Origin: Ephydatia muelleri
Taxonomy: Eukaryota > Porifera > Demospongiae > Spongillida > Spongillidae
NCBI GenBank assembly: GCA_013339895.1
Contig: JABACO010000003.1
Location: forward strand, 1,277,669 to 1,341,668
Length of the DNA: 64,000 bases
Direction of reading: 5' to 3'
This document shows positions 37,101 to 49,301 of the stretch, piece by piece. The notes beneath the pieces were generated by a model. The model was not told the DNA's origin. It saw nothing but the letters and a program-made list of their open reading frames with translations, and did no database searches. Numbering within the stretch: the first letter of the stretch is position 1; every line of letters begins with the position of its first letter. Both the position numbers and the translations under genes were made by a program.

Positions 37101-39748
37101 ATGACATAAATTTAAAAGAATATAGCATACATCCTACGCATGGATCCAATTGCATTGATTTGGTTTTGGTATCCACTCCTGACTTGATCTGGGACATTTC
37201 TGTTGTTGAACCATTCTCTTCCTCATGTGATCATTCGGCTATACACTTCTCAGTTTCTTACCCTGTTGTGATTAGTGATAGACAAAACCATTGTTTTTAT
37301 GACTTTTTCAATGCTGACTATTGTTCTATGATATCAATTATGAAGGATATTGACTGGTCATTCTTGTGTCAAAACAGTTTGTCTGTTGAAATGTTCTGGT
37401 CTAAAATATCAAATGTCCTACATTCCTGTACAGCCCCATTTGTTTCTCGCCGTTATCAGTCCCGTAAACTGTTTTCTTATCCCATGCACATAAGGCGCCT
37501 GCTGGGATTGACAAAGTTGTGGTATAGTAAAGACAAGGTTCGCTATAAACACTTCGCTAGAAAGTATGATGTGGCTGTCAAAGAATTCATCTTGTCTCAG
37601 GAAAACAACGTTCTCAAGAAGAAAAGCTTATCATCTTTCTATTCATATGTAAATTCCAAGCTTACTACCTCTCAGTGTATACCCCCTCTCATTGACTCCA
37701 ATGACAATTTGGCTGTCTCAAATCATGATAAATGTACTGTGCTTAATTATTATTTTGCTTCCGTTTTTACTGCTGATGACGGTTTGCTCCCAGATGTTGT
37801 GCCTCATCTCTCTGAAAACAAATCCTCAAACTGTGTTCCTCTCCCATTTGACGAGGTTCTTAAGACTTTAAAATCATTGCCCTCAAAATGTTCTAAAACT
37901 CCTGATGGCTTCCCCGCTTTTTCTTAAAGTCTTTAGCCTTGGCTATTGCTTTCCCATTATCACTCCTTTTTGAGATGTCTATGAGTATACCGTTAGTTTG
38001 GAAGACTGCATTTGTATGTCCTGTCTTTAAAAAGGGTTCACGTAAACAGCCCAGTAACTATAGACCTATCTCACAAACGTGTATCCTTTGTAAAGTTATG
38101 GAAAGTATTATATCATCTTCAATGATATCCTTCCTTCATACTCATAATCTTATCTCCCAGGATCAGTTTGGTTTCCTCGCTCGACGTTCTGCTTGTACTC
38201 AGTTATTGATAATTCTGAACAATTGGACATTGAATGTTGACAACGGCATGAAGGTGGATGTTGTGTACACTGATATTGCTAAGGCCTTTGACACTGTCTC
38301 TCATTGGAAATTATTGCTAAAGGTTGAGGGTTATGGCTTTTTAATCAAACTTACTTCAGTGGATAAGACCCTTTTTAAACGACTGCACACAATGCGTATA
38401 TGTAGGACTTGACGTATCATCTCCTAAATCCATCACCAGTGGTGTACCTCAGGGTTCTGTCCTTGGCCCTCTCTTGTTTCTGATATATGTCAATGACCTT
38501 CCTAACCATGTCCAATCTCCAGCTGGCATTAAAATCTTTGCTGATGACACAAAACTGTATCTTGGTTACACTGAAAATCAAAATACACTACTTATGCAAT
38601 CCTTAAATCAATTTTGTTCATGGTCCAAGACATGGCAACTGATTGTTGCTTACTCCAAGTGCTCTGTCATTTCCTTTGGTTCTCATGGTTATGAGCCTAC
38701 TTCACTTTCTGGTATTCCTTTGCAATTCGAATCATCTATAAGAGATCTTGGGGTGTGTTTGAATTCAGATTTTACGCCAAGTATGCACTGCTCAAATATT
38801 GCCGCCATGGCTTTCAATAGGAGCTGTCTTCTCTTAAAATGCTTTCATTCTAATGATGTGTCTCTCCTTGTGCGTCTATATCAGGTGTATGTTCGTCCCC
38901 TTCTAGAAAGTAATACCCAAGTTTGGAATTCCTGGTTCCATAAAGATATTCAATGTGTTGAACACGTTCAGAGATTATTCACTCGTGCCATAATCAAACG
39001 TGCTGGTATACCATATATTTTTTATGATCGCCTTGCGAACCTGGGTTTACAGTCCTTATAGCACAGGAGAGTCTTCTACGACCTTGTCATGTGCTACAAG
39101 ATCTGTAATAACCTGGTTGATTTACCTTTTGAGAGTTTTTTCACCAAACTGGCTAGGTCGTATTCCATCCGAGGTCATCCTTGTATCCTGCGATCCAAAC
39201 ATTTACCCCATCATGCATTCCGAGCGCATTTTTTCACTGAATGTGAGATACCTATATGGAACCACTTACCCCATGATGTTGTCACTTCATTGAACATTAC
39301 AGTTTTTCGTTCCCGACTTAGATCAGTTGACCTATCACCCTTTTGTATGTTATATCCCTTCCATGTTTAGGCAGTTTGTAAGTGCACCGTGCCACTACTT
39401 GCCTTTTTGCATATGTATGTGTTTTTTATGTATGCAATCAATCAAATCAAATCTAAGATGTATTACCTTGTGATTTGTTCTTCTCCAACGCTTCAACACG
39501 ATCAGCAGTAGAATTGTTCCCTATAGCTCTCAACACCCTCACTAATGCTTGGTATGTAGCATCGCATGACTTTCCCTTCTTCCATTCAAACAACACTGTT
39601 TGCTTCCTGTCTCTTTCAAATGTCACCTCATGGAGAATATCTGTGACCTTCTTCTCATTAAGAAGTCTTCGGCCAACATGCACCCAATCAAAGTCATATC
39701 CAGCTATTGTGTAGATGTCTTCCTCACTGCACTCCATGTTCGGGATAC
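34124..39748 (-). CDS. Gene B: death domain - ZU5 - death domain protein (5' end unresolved)
   Basis: Minus-strand exons fit by phase: 39748-39467 (death domain, SEEDIYTIAGYDFDW, phase 1-1), 36531-35987 (ZU5-like: VFDLEEYGMTISFQ, LLGSGVYCIKTKPF, VSSFSTWATVWE), 35543-35406, 35250-35085, 34717-34487 and 34428-34124 (death domain: LDDLVDVIEEV, LRDMLLGWLQQRY; stop TAG). The intron after 35406 would use a GC donor (GAG|GCAAGT). The intron before the ZU5 exon holds a 2.3-kb LINE. ZU5 plus death modules occur in UNC5, PIDD and ankyrin relatives and act as intracellular signalling adaptors. No transmembrane or LRR part is seen here. The first exon may start at the internal ATG near 39737, or may be spliced to an unseen upstream exon. 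Confidence 0.75.
37129..39457 (+). mobile_element. 5'-truncated LINE (Jockey/CR1-like) in gene B intron
   Basis: The plus strand encodes the end of an APE endonuclease (GSNCIDLVLVSTPDL, SSSCDHSAIHF), a linker, then reverse transcriptase: FKKGSRKQPSNYRPISQ, YTDIAKAFDTVSH, SGVPQGSVLGPLLFLIY and IFADDTKLYLG, followed by a C-terminal region. The 5' part (ORF1 and most of the endonuclease) is missing. There are at least three disruptions: stops near 37927 and 39061 and a frame change near 38400. The 3' end is a short AATCAAATC-type tail. Both ends are fixed by comparison with the paralogous empty site at 41175-41190. No clear target-site duplication is seen. Confidence 0.93.
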
Positions 39749-39810
39749 CTGGTATATGTGGAATATACACGGAGATTCATGCAAATGAATAACATCGAGA
39801 CTAATATGTG

Positions 39811-40097
39811 CAGTGATGTGAGGAACACGTCATAGACCAGTACATGAGGCCATGAACACACCATAAACCAATGCATGGGGTGAGGAACACACCAAAGACC
39901 TACATGGGGTGAGGAACACACCAGGAACACACGATAGACCAGGACATGGGGTGAGGAACAATTCATAGACTAGTATATGGAGTGAGGAACACACCATAGA
40001 CCTGTACATGAGTGAGGAACACACCATAGACCTGTACATGGGGTGAGGAACACACCATAGACCAGTACATGCCATATACCAGTACAAGAAGTGAGGA
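39811..40097. repeat. 31-bp satellite, short block
   Basis: Degenerate copies of the 31-bp unit GGAACACACCATAGACCAGT + ACATGGGGTGA. It lies between the death-domain exon of gene B and the 3' end of gene C. Confidence 0.93.
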
Positions 40098-40575
40098 ATT
40101 TTGAAATGAATTAAAGAACCAAGATATGAGATACACGTAGTAAAAGAATGTGAAAGTGAGTTACTAAAAGTGTTGTCATGTTTAGTTTTTTCAGGTTTGA
40201 TTTGTTGTTTTGAATATTAACTACTCAGACTAATGTGCAGCTTAATTGATTAAAAGTTGTATGTTATTAATCAATTAGAAATCATTCGATTTAATCTTTA
40301 TATGTATTGAAGGTACTCAGATGTTAAGAATACAGTTCGTATTTGCCTAACTTCCGCAATGTATATCTATTAATTCGTTTTGATTAAGAATCCTATTAAC
40401 AAATTATATTACTTTAAAACTGTTCCCTTCATTTGAGAGCACCGCTATGATTACATTATGATGCTGAACAATCAAGTGATTTTTGACATTAGTAAGTTTA
40501 ATGTACAGGATACTAAATCATATCACGGTAAACTATTTCACTATAGAACTGTATGACACTATATTACATGCACCA

Positions 40576-41472
40576 TTATTTCTGGGTACCATAAGATGGT
40601 TTCTTACGGTTTTGTGCAGAAGCAACAGTTTTTCTACACGTAGGGCAGGTCTCTTCTTTCTGTGGTAGGCATAACATTTTATTATGCAACATATAAGAGC
40701 CGTTTATTCGTTACCTCAAGCCATGATCTAATACATTTCTGATGATACTCATGTCCACACTCTAGTGCTTGGACCTTTGCTTCCTTCAGTTTTACCTTAC
40801 ATACTCCACAGCTGCAAAGGATGTATGACTTAAGGCTGTTGTCCATGTCATTAATGCACCACTCTAAAACACTTACATGTCTTCAGTGATTGTTGAAGAG
40901 GTTGGGGATGGTGCCTTCTCTGAACCACATGTGGTCTCCTGGCTCACAACCTGCCCTTTGCCTTCAACAGTTCTCGTCACTGAACAGTGTAAAAAGTACA
41001 TTGTCAATGTGACAACAATTGCATTTCTAGTTAGAACTGACTAAATTATCTGTGTAACTAGTTGTTCATTCTAGTTCACTATTTTGTTCGTTTATATATT
41101 TCTTACATAATCAATTTCAAGTGATTAAATGATTGGAGGTACTACATGTACCTATGACATAAAATTAAAAGAATATAGCATATGTATTACCTTGTGATTT
41201 GTTCTTCTCCAACGCTTCAACACGATCAGCAGTAGAATTGTTCCCTATAGCTCTCAACACCCTCACTAATGCTTGGTATGTAGCATCGCATGACTTTCCC
41301 TTCTTCCATTCAAACAACACTGTTTGCTTCCTGTCTCTTTCAAATGTCACCTCATGGAGAATATCTGTGACCTTCTTCTCATTAAGAAGTCTTCGGCCAA
41401 CACGCACCCAATCAAAGTCATATCCAGCTATTGTGTAGATGTCTTCCTCACTGCACTCCATGTTCGGGATAC
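40576..41472 (-). CDS. Gene C: death domain - linker - RING-H2 protein
   Basis: Exons 41472-41191 (death domain, phase 1-1), 40979-40877 (linker, VVSQETTCGSEKAPSP), 40811-40715 (first RING half: CGVCKVKLKEAK, ALECGHEYHQKC) and 40659-40576 (second half: ETCPTCRKTV, ending KKPSYGTQK, stop). The cysteine-histidine order C-x2-C, C-x-H-x2-H-x2-C, C-x2-C fits a RING-H2 finger, so the protein is probably an E3 ubiquitin ligase coupled to death-domain signalling. The death-domain exon is nearly identical to that of gene B, and linker plus RING to those of gene D, showing tandem duplication. No separate start exon is seen. A Met (MECSEEDIY) lies near the start of the death domain. Confidence 0.72.
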
Positions 41473-41544
41473 CTGGTATATGTGGAATATACACGGAGAT
41501 TCATGCAAATGAATAACATCGAGACTAATATGTGCAGTGATGTG

Positions 41545-42560
41545 AGGAACACGTCATAGACCAGTACATGAGGCCATGAACACACCATAAACCAATGCAT
41601 GGGGTGAGGAACACACCACAGACCTACATGGGGTGAGGAACACACCATAGACTTCATGGGATGAGGAAAACACCATAGACCAGTACATGGGGTTATGAAC
41701 ACACCATAGTCCAGTACATGGGGTGAGGAACACACCATAGACCAGTACATGGGGTGAAGAACACACCATAGACCAGTACATGGGGTGAGGAACACACGAT
41801 AGACCAGGACATGGGGTGAGGAACAATTCATAGACTAGTATATGGGGTGAGGAAAACACCATAGACCTGTACATGGAGTGTGGAACACACCATAGACCTG
41901 TACATAGGGTGAGGAACACACCATAGACCAGTACATGGGGTGAGGAACGCACAATAGACCAGTACATGGGGTGAGAAACACACGATAGACCAGTACGTGG
42001 GGTGAGGAACACATCATAGACTAGTATATGGGGTGAGGAACACACCATAGACCAGTACATGGGGTGAGGAACACACCATAGACCAGTACATGGGATGAGG
42101 AACACACCATAGACCAGTACATGTGGTGAAGAACACACCATAGACCAGTACATGGGGTGAGGAACACACCATAGACCAGTACATGGGGTGAGGAACACAC
42201 CACAGACCAGTATATGGGGTGAGGAGCACACCATAGACCAGTACATGGGGTGAGGAACACACCATAGACCAGTACATGGGGTGATGAACATACCATAGAC
42301 CAGTACATGGGGTGAGGAACGCATAATAGACCAGTACATGGGGTGAGAAACACACGATAGACCAGTACGTGGGGTGAGGAACACATCATAGACTAGTATA
42401 TGGGGTGAGGAACACACCATAGACCAGTACATGGGGTGAGGAACACACCATAGACCAGTACATGGGATGAGGAACACACCATAGACCAGTACATGGGGTG
42501 AGGAACATACCATAGACCAGTACATGTGGTGAAGAACACACCATAGCCCAGTACATCCAT
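41545..42560. repeat. 31-bp satellite, about 33 units
   Basis: A long block of the same 31-bp unit. Higher-order structure is visible: a run of several units beginning near 41,960 is repeated near 42,330. The minus strand is free of stops in all three phases of most units, producing spurious frames of up to 355 aa. Confidence 0.97.
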
Positions 42561-43070
42561 ATACCATTACAAGAAGTGAGGAATTTTGAAATGAATTAAA
42601 GAACCATAATTTGAGATACATGTAGTAAAAGAATGTGAAAGTGAGTTAATAAAAGTGTTGTCATGTTTAGTTTTTTCAGGTTTGATTTGTTGTTTTGAAT
42701 ATTAACTACTCAGACTAATGAGCAGCTTAATTGATTAAAAGTTGTATGTTATTAATTAATTATAAATCATTTGATTTAATCTTTATATGTATTGAAAGTA
42801 ATCAAATGTTAAGAATACAGTTCATATTTGCCTAACTTCCGCAATGTATATCTATTAATTCGTTTTGATTAAGAATCCTATTAACAACTTATATCACTTT
42901 AAAACTGTTCCATTCATTTCAGAGCACCGATATGATTACATCATGATGCTGAACAATAATGGACCATTAAAGTGATTTTGACATTAGTAAATTTAATGTA
43001 CAGGATACTAAATCATATCATGGTAAACTATTTCACTATAGTACTGTATGAGACTATATTACATGCACCA

Positions 43071-46000
43071 TTATTTCTGGGTACCATAAGATGGTTTCTT
43101 ACGGTTTTGTGGAGAAGCAACAGTTTTTTTACACGTAGGGCAGGTCTCTTCTTTCTGTGGTAGACATAATATTATTATTATGCAACATATAAGAGCTGTT
43201 TATTCCTCACCTCAAGCCACGGTCTAATACATTTCTGATGGTACTCATGTCCACACTCTAGTGCCTCGACCTTTGCATCCTTCAGTGTTAGGTTACATAT
43301 TCCACAGCTGCAAGGGGCCACAAAGGATATATGACCTAAGGCTGTTGTCCATGTCATCAATGCACCACTCTAAAACACTTACATGTCTTCAGTGGTTGTT
43401 GAAGAGGTTGGGGATGGTGCCTTCTCTGAACCACATGTGGTTTCCTGGCTCACAACCTGCCCTTTGCTTTCAACAGTTCTCGTCACTGAACAGTGTGGAA
43501 AGTACATTACATGTCAATGTGACAACAATTGCATTTCTCAGATCATACATGTATGTTATCAATAATTATGAATCATGATGAGTTTGTTTATGAACAAGAA
43601 TTCTCAAGACATGTCATTGTATATGATGCAGTAATCAAATAATCCTGAATGGGCTGTCATAACATCTTTACTCCCTTCACCCACTCTTCTCTTCACTGCA
43701 TTCGTTCATGCCCAGACATCTCCTCACACACAATTCTTGCCTCATAATCTCCCTATTCCTCACTCCTCACTCATGCACCCCAAGGTACAAAATCCACCTA
43801 CTTGATCACCTCTTCTCTACAATACCCTTACACCCCAGAGGGAGACACCATAGACCAGTACATGTGGTGAGGAACACACCAAAGACCAGTACATGGGGTG
43901 AGGTACACACCATAGACCAGTACATGACGTGAGGAACACAACATAGACCAGTATATGGGGTGAGGAACACACATTTGACCAGTACATGGAGTGAGGAAAA
44001 CACCATAGACCAGTACATGGGGTGAGGGACATACCATAGACCAGTACATCGGGTTAGGAACACACCATAAACCAGCTAGTACGGTAGGTAAAGAGTACAC
44101 AAGGCTTGTGTTGTGCCTCATCATAAGGATAAAATGCACCATACTGCCATCTTAACAATTAGTCAACTCTAAGATCACATGACATCACAATACATACCAG
44201 ATAGTTGCTTTCCCCATCGCTCCAAATCAAGGGCCACTCTTTCCTTCCCAACTGCACGCATGGCAGCTACCAATGCACTAAGAGTAGGGGGACTGTGATG
44301 GGGTGGTGCCCAGTCCAACCATCTCCTCAGCATGGCTGCATAACAGTCTTCATCACCATAATACATTTCATCGCCATAATAATGGCCTTCTACAGATAAG
44401 TGACTTGTAGACGATGGTAGCATAACATCCAGCTCATAATTAGTAAACCCTAGCTCCATTCCAATGACCCTCCATCTGTCAGGAGCTTTCCTTGTCATTT
44501 TAAGTAGTTGGGTATAGTGCTTGCTACTTAGCACCTGGAATGCAGAAGGTGGAGCCTTTTTTATTGAAGGTGGAGCCTCTGACGATGAGTAAGAGGTTGG
44601 TACTGAAGGTGGAAGGGTTGGAGATAAGAGGCTGCATTTTGGGGTGAGGAACAAATCATTAACCAGTACATTGGGCGAGGAGCACACCATAGACCAGTAC
44701 ATGGGGTGAGGAACACACCATAGACTAGTACATGGGGTGAGGAACACACCATAGACCAGTACATGGGGTGAGGTACACACCGTAGACCAGTACATGGGGT
44801 GAGGAACACAACATAGACCAGTACATGGGGTGAGAAACACACCATAGACCAGTGCATGAAGAGAGGAACACAACATAGACCAGTATATGGGGTGAGGAAC
44901 ACACCATAGACCAGTCATGGGGTGAGGAACACACCATAGACCAGTACATGGGGTGAGGAACACACCATAGACCAGTACATGAGGTGAGGAACACACATTG
45001 GACCAGTGCAACAGCATGGGGTGAGGAACACACCATGGACCAGTACATGGGGTAAGGAACACACCTTAGACCAGTACTTGGAGTGAGGAACACACCATAG
45101 GCAAGTACATGGGGTGAGAAACACACCTTAGACCAGTACATGGGGTGAGGAACACGCCATAGACAAGTACATGGGGTGAGGAACACACCATAGTCCATTA
45201 CATGGGGTGAGGAACACCATAGACCAGTACATGGAGTGAGGAATGCACACTAGACCAGTACATGGGGTACGGAACACACCATAGACCAGTACATGGAGGG
45301 AGGAACACACCATAGACCAGTACATGGGGTGAGGTACACACCATAGACCAGTACATGGGGTGAGGAACACACATTGGACCAGTATATACATCGGGTTAGG
45401 AACACACAATAAACCAACTAGTACAGTAAGTAAAGAGTACACAAGGCTTGTGTTGTGCCTCATCATAAGGATAAAATGCACCATACTGCCATCTTAACAA
45501 TTAGTCAACTCTAGGATCATATGACATCACAATACATACCAGATAGTTGCTTTCCCCATCGCTCCAAATCAAGGGCCACTCTTTCCTTCCCAACTGCACG
45601 CATGGCAGCTACCAATGCACTAAGAGTAGGGGGACTGTGATGGGGTGGTGCCCAGTCCAACCATCTCCTCAGCATGGCTGCATAACAGTCTTCATCACCA
45701 TAATACATTTCATCGCCATAATAATGGCCTTCTACAGATAAGTGACTTGTAGACGATGGTAGCATAACATCCAGCTCATAATTAGTAAACCCTAGCTCCA
45801 TTCCAATGACCCTCCATCTGTCAGGAGCTTTCCTTGTCATTTTAAGTAGTTGGGTATAGTGCTTGCTACTTAGCACCTGGAATGCAGAAGGTGGAGCCTT
45901 TTTTATTGAAGGTGGAGCCTCTGACGATGAGTAAGAGGTTGGTACTGAAGGTGGAAGGGTTGGAGATAAGAGGCTGCATTTTGGGGTGAGGAACAAACCA

Positions 46001-47285
46001 TTAACCAGTACATTGGGCGAGGAGCACACCATAGACCAGTACATGGGGTGAGGAACACACCATAGACCAGTACATGGTGTGAGTAACACACCATAGACCA
46101 GTACATGGGGTGAGGAACACACCATAGACCAGTACATGGGGTGAGGAACACAACATAGACCAGTACATGGGGTGAGGAACACACCATAGACCAGTGCATG
46201 AAGAGAGGAACACAACATAGACCAGTATATGGGGTGAGGAACACACCATAGACCAGTCATGGGGTGAGGAACACACCATAGACCAGTACATGGGGTGAGG
46301 AACACACCATAGACCAGTACATGAGGTGAGGAACACACATTGGACCAGTGCAACAGCATGGGGTGAGGAACACACCATGAACCAGTACATGGGGTGAGGA
46401 ACACACCTTAGACCAGTACTTGGAGTGAGGAACACACCATAGGCAAGTACATGGGGTGAGAAACACACCTTAGACCAGTACATGGGGTGAGGAACACACC
46501 ATAGACAAGTACATGGGGTGAGGAACACACCATAGTCCATTACATGGGGTGAGGAACACCATAGACCAGTACATGGAGTGAGGAATGCACACTAGACCAG
46601 TACATGGGGTACGGAACACACCATAGACCAGTACATGGAGTGAGGAACACACCATAGACCAGTACATGGGGTGAGGTACACACCATAGACCAGTACATGG
46701 GGTGAGGAACACACATTGGACCAGTATATACATCGGGTTAGGAACACACAATAAACCAACTAGTACAGTAAGTAAGAGTACACAAGGCTTGTGTTGTACC
46801 TCATCATAAGGATAAAATGCACCATACTGCCATCTTAACAATTAGTCAACTCTAAGATCACATGATATCACAATACATACCAGATAGTTGCTTTCCCCAT
46901 CGCTCCAAATCAAGGGCCACTCTTTCCTTCCCAACTGCACGCATGGCAGCTACCAATGCACTAAGAGTAGGGGGACTGTGATGGGGTGGTGCCCAGTCCA
47001 ACCATCTCCTCAGCATGGCTGCATAACAGTCTTCATCACCATAATACATTTCATCGCCATAATAATGGCCTTCTACAGATAAGTGACTTGTAGACGATGG
47101 TAGCATAACATCCAGCTCATAATTAGTAAACCCTAGCTCCATTCCAATGACCCTCCATCTGTCAGGAGCTTTCCTTGTCATTTTAAGTAGTTGGGTATAG
47201 TGCTTGCTACTTAGCACCTGGAATGCAGAAGGTGGAGCCTTTTTTATTGAAGGTGGAGCCTCTGACGATGAGTAAGAGGTTGGTA
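43071..47285 (-). CDS. Gene D: multiple death-domain exons - linker - RING-H2 protein
   Basis: Terminal exons 43485-43383 (linker), 43307-43211 (CGICNLTLKDAK, ALECGHEYHQKCIRPWLE) and 43154-43071 (ETCPTCKKTV, KKPSYGTQK, stop). Upstream lie three 405-bp exons, 44602-44198, 45944-45540 and 47285-46881. All are phase 1-1 and encode the same death domain (YTQLLKMTRKAPDRWRVIG, LRRWLDWAPPHH, LERWGKQLS) after a Ser/Pro lead (SYSSSEAPPSIKKAPPSAF). Because the exons are symmetric, one to three of them can be spliced in frame. The three copies look virtually identical in protein. The start exon is not found. Likely role: death-domain adaptor with E3 ligase activity. Confidence 0.68.
43848..44065. repeat. 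31-bp satellite block
   Basis: About seven units in the intron between the linker exon and the nearest death-domain exon of gene D. Confidence 0.95.
44640..45405. repeat. 31-bp satellite block
   Basis: About 25 units between death-domain exon copies 1 and 2 of gene D. It is part of a 1,342-bp repeat unit that includes the exon. Confidence 0.96.
45980..46745. repeat. 31-bp satellite block
   Basis: About 25 units between death-domain exon copies 2 and 3. It is nearly identical to the block at 44640-45405, as expected for a recent tandem duplication of exon plus satellite. Confidence 0.96.
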
Positions 47286-47319
47286 CTGAAGGTGGAAGGG
47301 TTGGAGATAAGAGGCTGCA

Positions 47320-47835
47320 TTTTGGGGTGAGGAACAAACCATTAACCAGTACATTGGGCGAGGAGCACACCATAGACCAGTACATGGGGTGAGGAACACA
47401 CCATAGACCAGTACATGGGGTGAGGAACACACCATAGACCAGTACATGGGGTGAGGAACACACCATAGACTAGTACATGGGGTGAGGAACACACCATAGA
47501 CCAGTACATGGGGTGAGGAACACACCATAGACCAGTACACGAGGTGAGGAACACACATTGGACCAGTGCATGGGGTGAGGAACACACCATAGATGAGTAC
47601 ATGGGGTGAGGAACACACCTTAGACCAGTACATGGATTGAGGAACACACCATAGACCAGTACATGGGGTGAGGAACACACCATAGACCAGTACATGGGGT
47701 GAGGAACATACCATAGACCAGTACATGGAGTGAGGATCACACCATAGACCAGTACATGGGGTGAGGAACACAGCACATGAAGTGAGGAACACACCATAGA
47801 CCAGTACATGGGACACCATCGACCAGTACATTGGG
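47320..47835. repeat. 31-bp satellite block
   Basis: About 16 units between death-domain exon copies 3 and 4. Confidence 0.96.
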
Positions 47836-47979
47836 TTAGGAACACACCATAAATCAGCTACTACAGAAGGTAAAGAGTACACAAGACTTGTGTTGTGCCT
47901 CGTCATAAGGATAAAATGCACCATACTGCCATCTTAACATATAGTTAACTCTAAGATCACATGACATCACAACACATAC

Positions 47980-48381
47980 CAGATAGTTGCTTTCCCCATC
48001 GCTTCAAATCATCGGCCACAATTCCTATTCCAACTGCTCGCATGGCAGCTATCAATGCACTAAGAGTAGGGGGACTGTGATTGGGAGGTGCCCAGTCCAA
48101 CCATCTCATCAGCATGGCTGCATAACGGACTTCATCACCATAATACATTTCATCGCCATAATAATGGCCCTTTACAGATAAGTGACTCGTAGAACATTGC
48201 ATATCATCCAGCTCATACTTTTTAAACCCTAGCTCCATTCCAATGACCCTCCATCTGTCAGCAGCTTTCCTTGTCATTTTAAGTAGCTGGGTATAGTGCT
48301 TGCTACTTAGCACCAGGAATGCAGGAGGTGAAGCCTTTTTTACTGAAGTTGGAGCCTCTGATGATGAGTAAGAGGTTGGTA
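47980..48381 (-). pseudogene. Fourth, diverged death-domain exon copy
   Basis: 402 bp homologous to the three 405-bp exons of gene D and fully open, with several amino-acid changes (MTRKAADRWRVIG, LMRWLDWAPPNH, LKRWGKQLS). The donor is kept, but the acceptor AG of the other copies is replaced (plus-strand ACTGAAG is AATGAAC here). The exon may therefore be skipped, use another acceptor, or serve as a first exon. Confidence 0.6.
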
Positions 48382-48399
48382 ATGAACACACCATAACTA

Positions 48400-49170
48400 G
48401 TTAGTACACTAGATAACAAATGCGCTAGGCTTGTGACACTGGAGGAAATAGAAATTGGTAATCAAGTGATGTTGTACCACAACATATTTAAAATGGTCAT
48501 CAGCCAAGTCAGCAAATTGTTGTGTGATTCCTACTAACCAAATCATGTATATGATATCAATATGATACCCATTTAGCACAGACATGTGACCCGTGTCAAG
48601 GCATTATTTGGGCGAGGTGTCTCATGATGAGGATAGATTCATACATGGGCCAGGGTAGAGTGTCTGTTAGCATTGGAGAAGATAGAGAAGTTTGCTTTGA
48701 TTCACATCATCATTACCGACATAATAGATAATAGAGTAGGGGGTTGGCAACAATCACGTGATCAATTCAGAACGCGCGGACCATCCGAGGTAGTGGTATT
48801 CACACCTCAAAAGGTGTCGCAAGGGGTGGATTTCTAGGTATCGACCACGGAAATATCTACACAGCTAACTGCCTGAGTGATGTTGGAGCTATCAGTTGAT
48901 TCTCCGATGAACAGTTATTGAGTGTGTATATATATTTTCAAATGAATAACGTTTTATTTTCTTCGTGGATTTAATCCAAAACTAAGCATGAATTTTTTTT
49001 GTGGGGTACCAGCTGGGTAGTTAAAGATTCTTTGACCAAGTTCTCATAATGGCAAATAGTTTTATGGTGTGACGGGTGCACTGCACCGATTATTCGCGTT
49101 TCAACTAGCGACCAAGTGGTAGTTTGATGAATTTAGATACCATGCTTTTGTGGGGGAGTTTCATCGTTTG
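48400..49170. other. No gene seen
   Basis: Unassigned sequence between the fourth death-domain exon and the Gypsy element. Confidence 0.4.
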
Positions 49171-49301
49171 TGTAAGCGCATGCGCACAGGCGCTTTAGTA
49201 GTTAGGGTGTGGTTTGCACATGCGCGAGGCGTTAGAACTCAATTGTATTGTATTATTAATTGGTGTGATTCTAATTCCTCATTACTACTGTATCCGCTAC
49301 A
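49171..49301 (+). repeat. Left LTR of the Gypsy element
   Basis: About 131 bp, starting TGTAAGCGCATGCGCACAGG and ending TATCCGCTACA. It matches 54009-54147 with indels. Confidence 0.85.

Noticed and set aside
41554-42621. 355-aa minus-strand frame of CVPHPMYWSMV-type repeats
   Set aside because: Translation of the 31-bp satellite. It has no splice signals or unique sequence.
39811-47835. Regular 31-bp repeats looking at first like a CRISPR array
   Set aside because: Units are directly adjacent with no unique spacers, in a eukaryotic gene cluster.
44205-48181. 64-aa plus-strand frames repeated four times (MLSPSLQI...)
   Set aside because: Antisense shadows of the death-domain exons, repeated because the exon is repeated.
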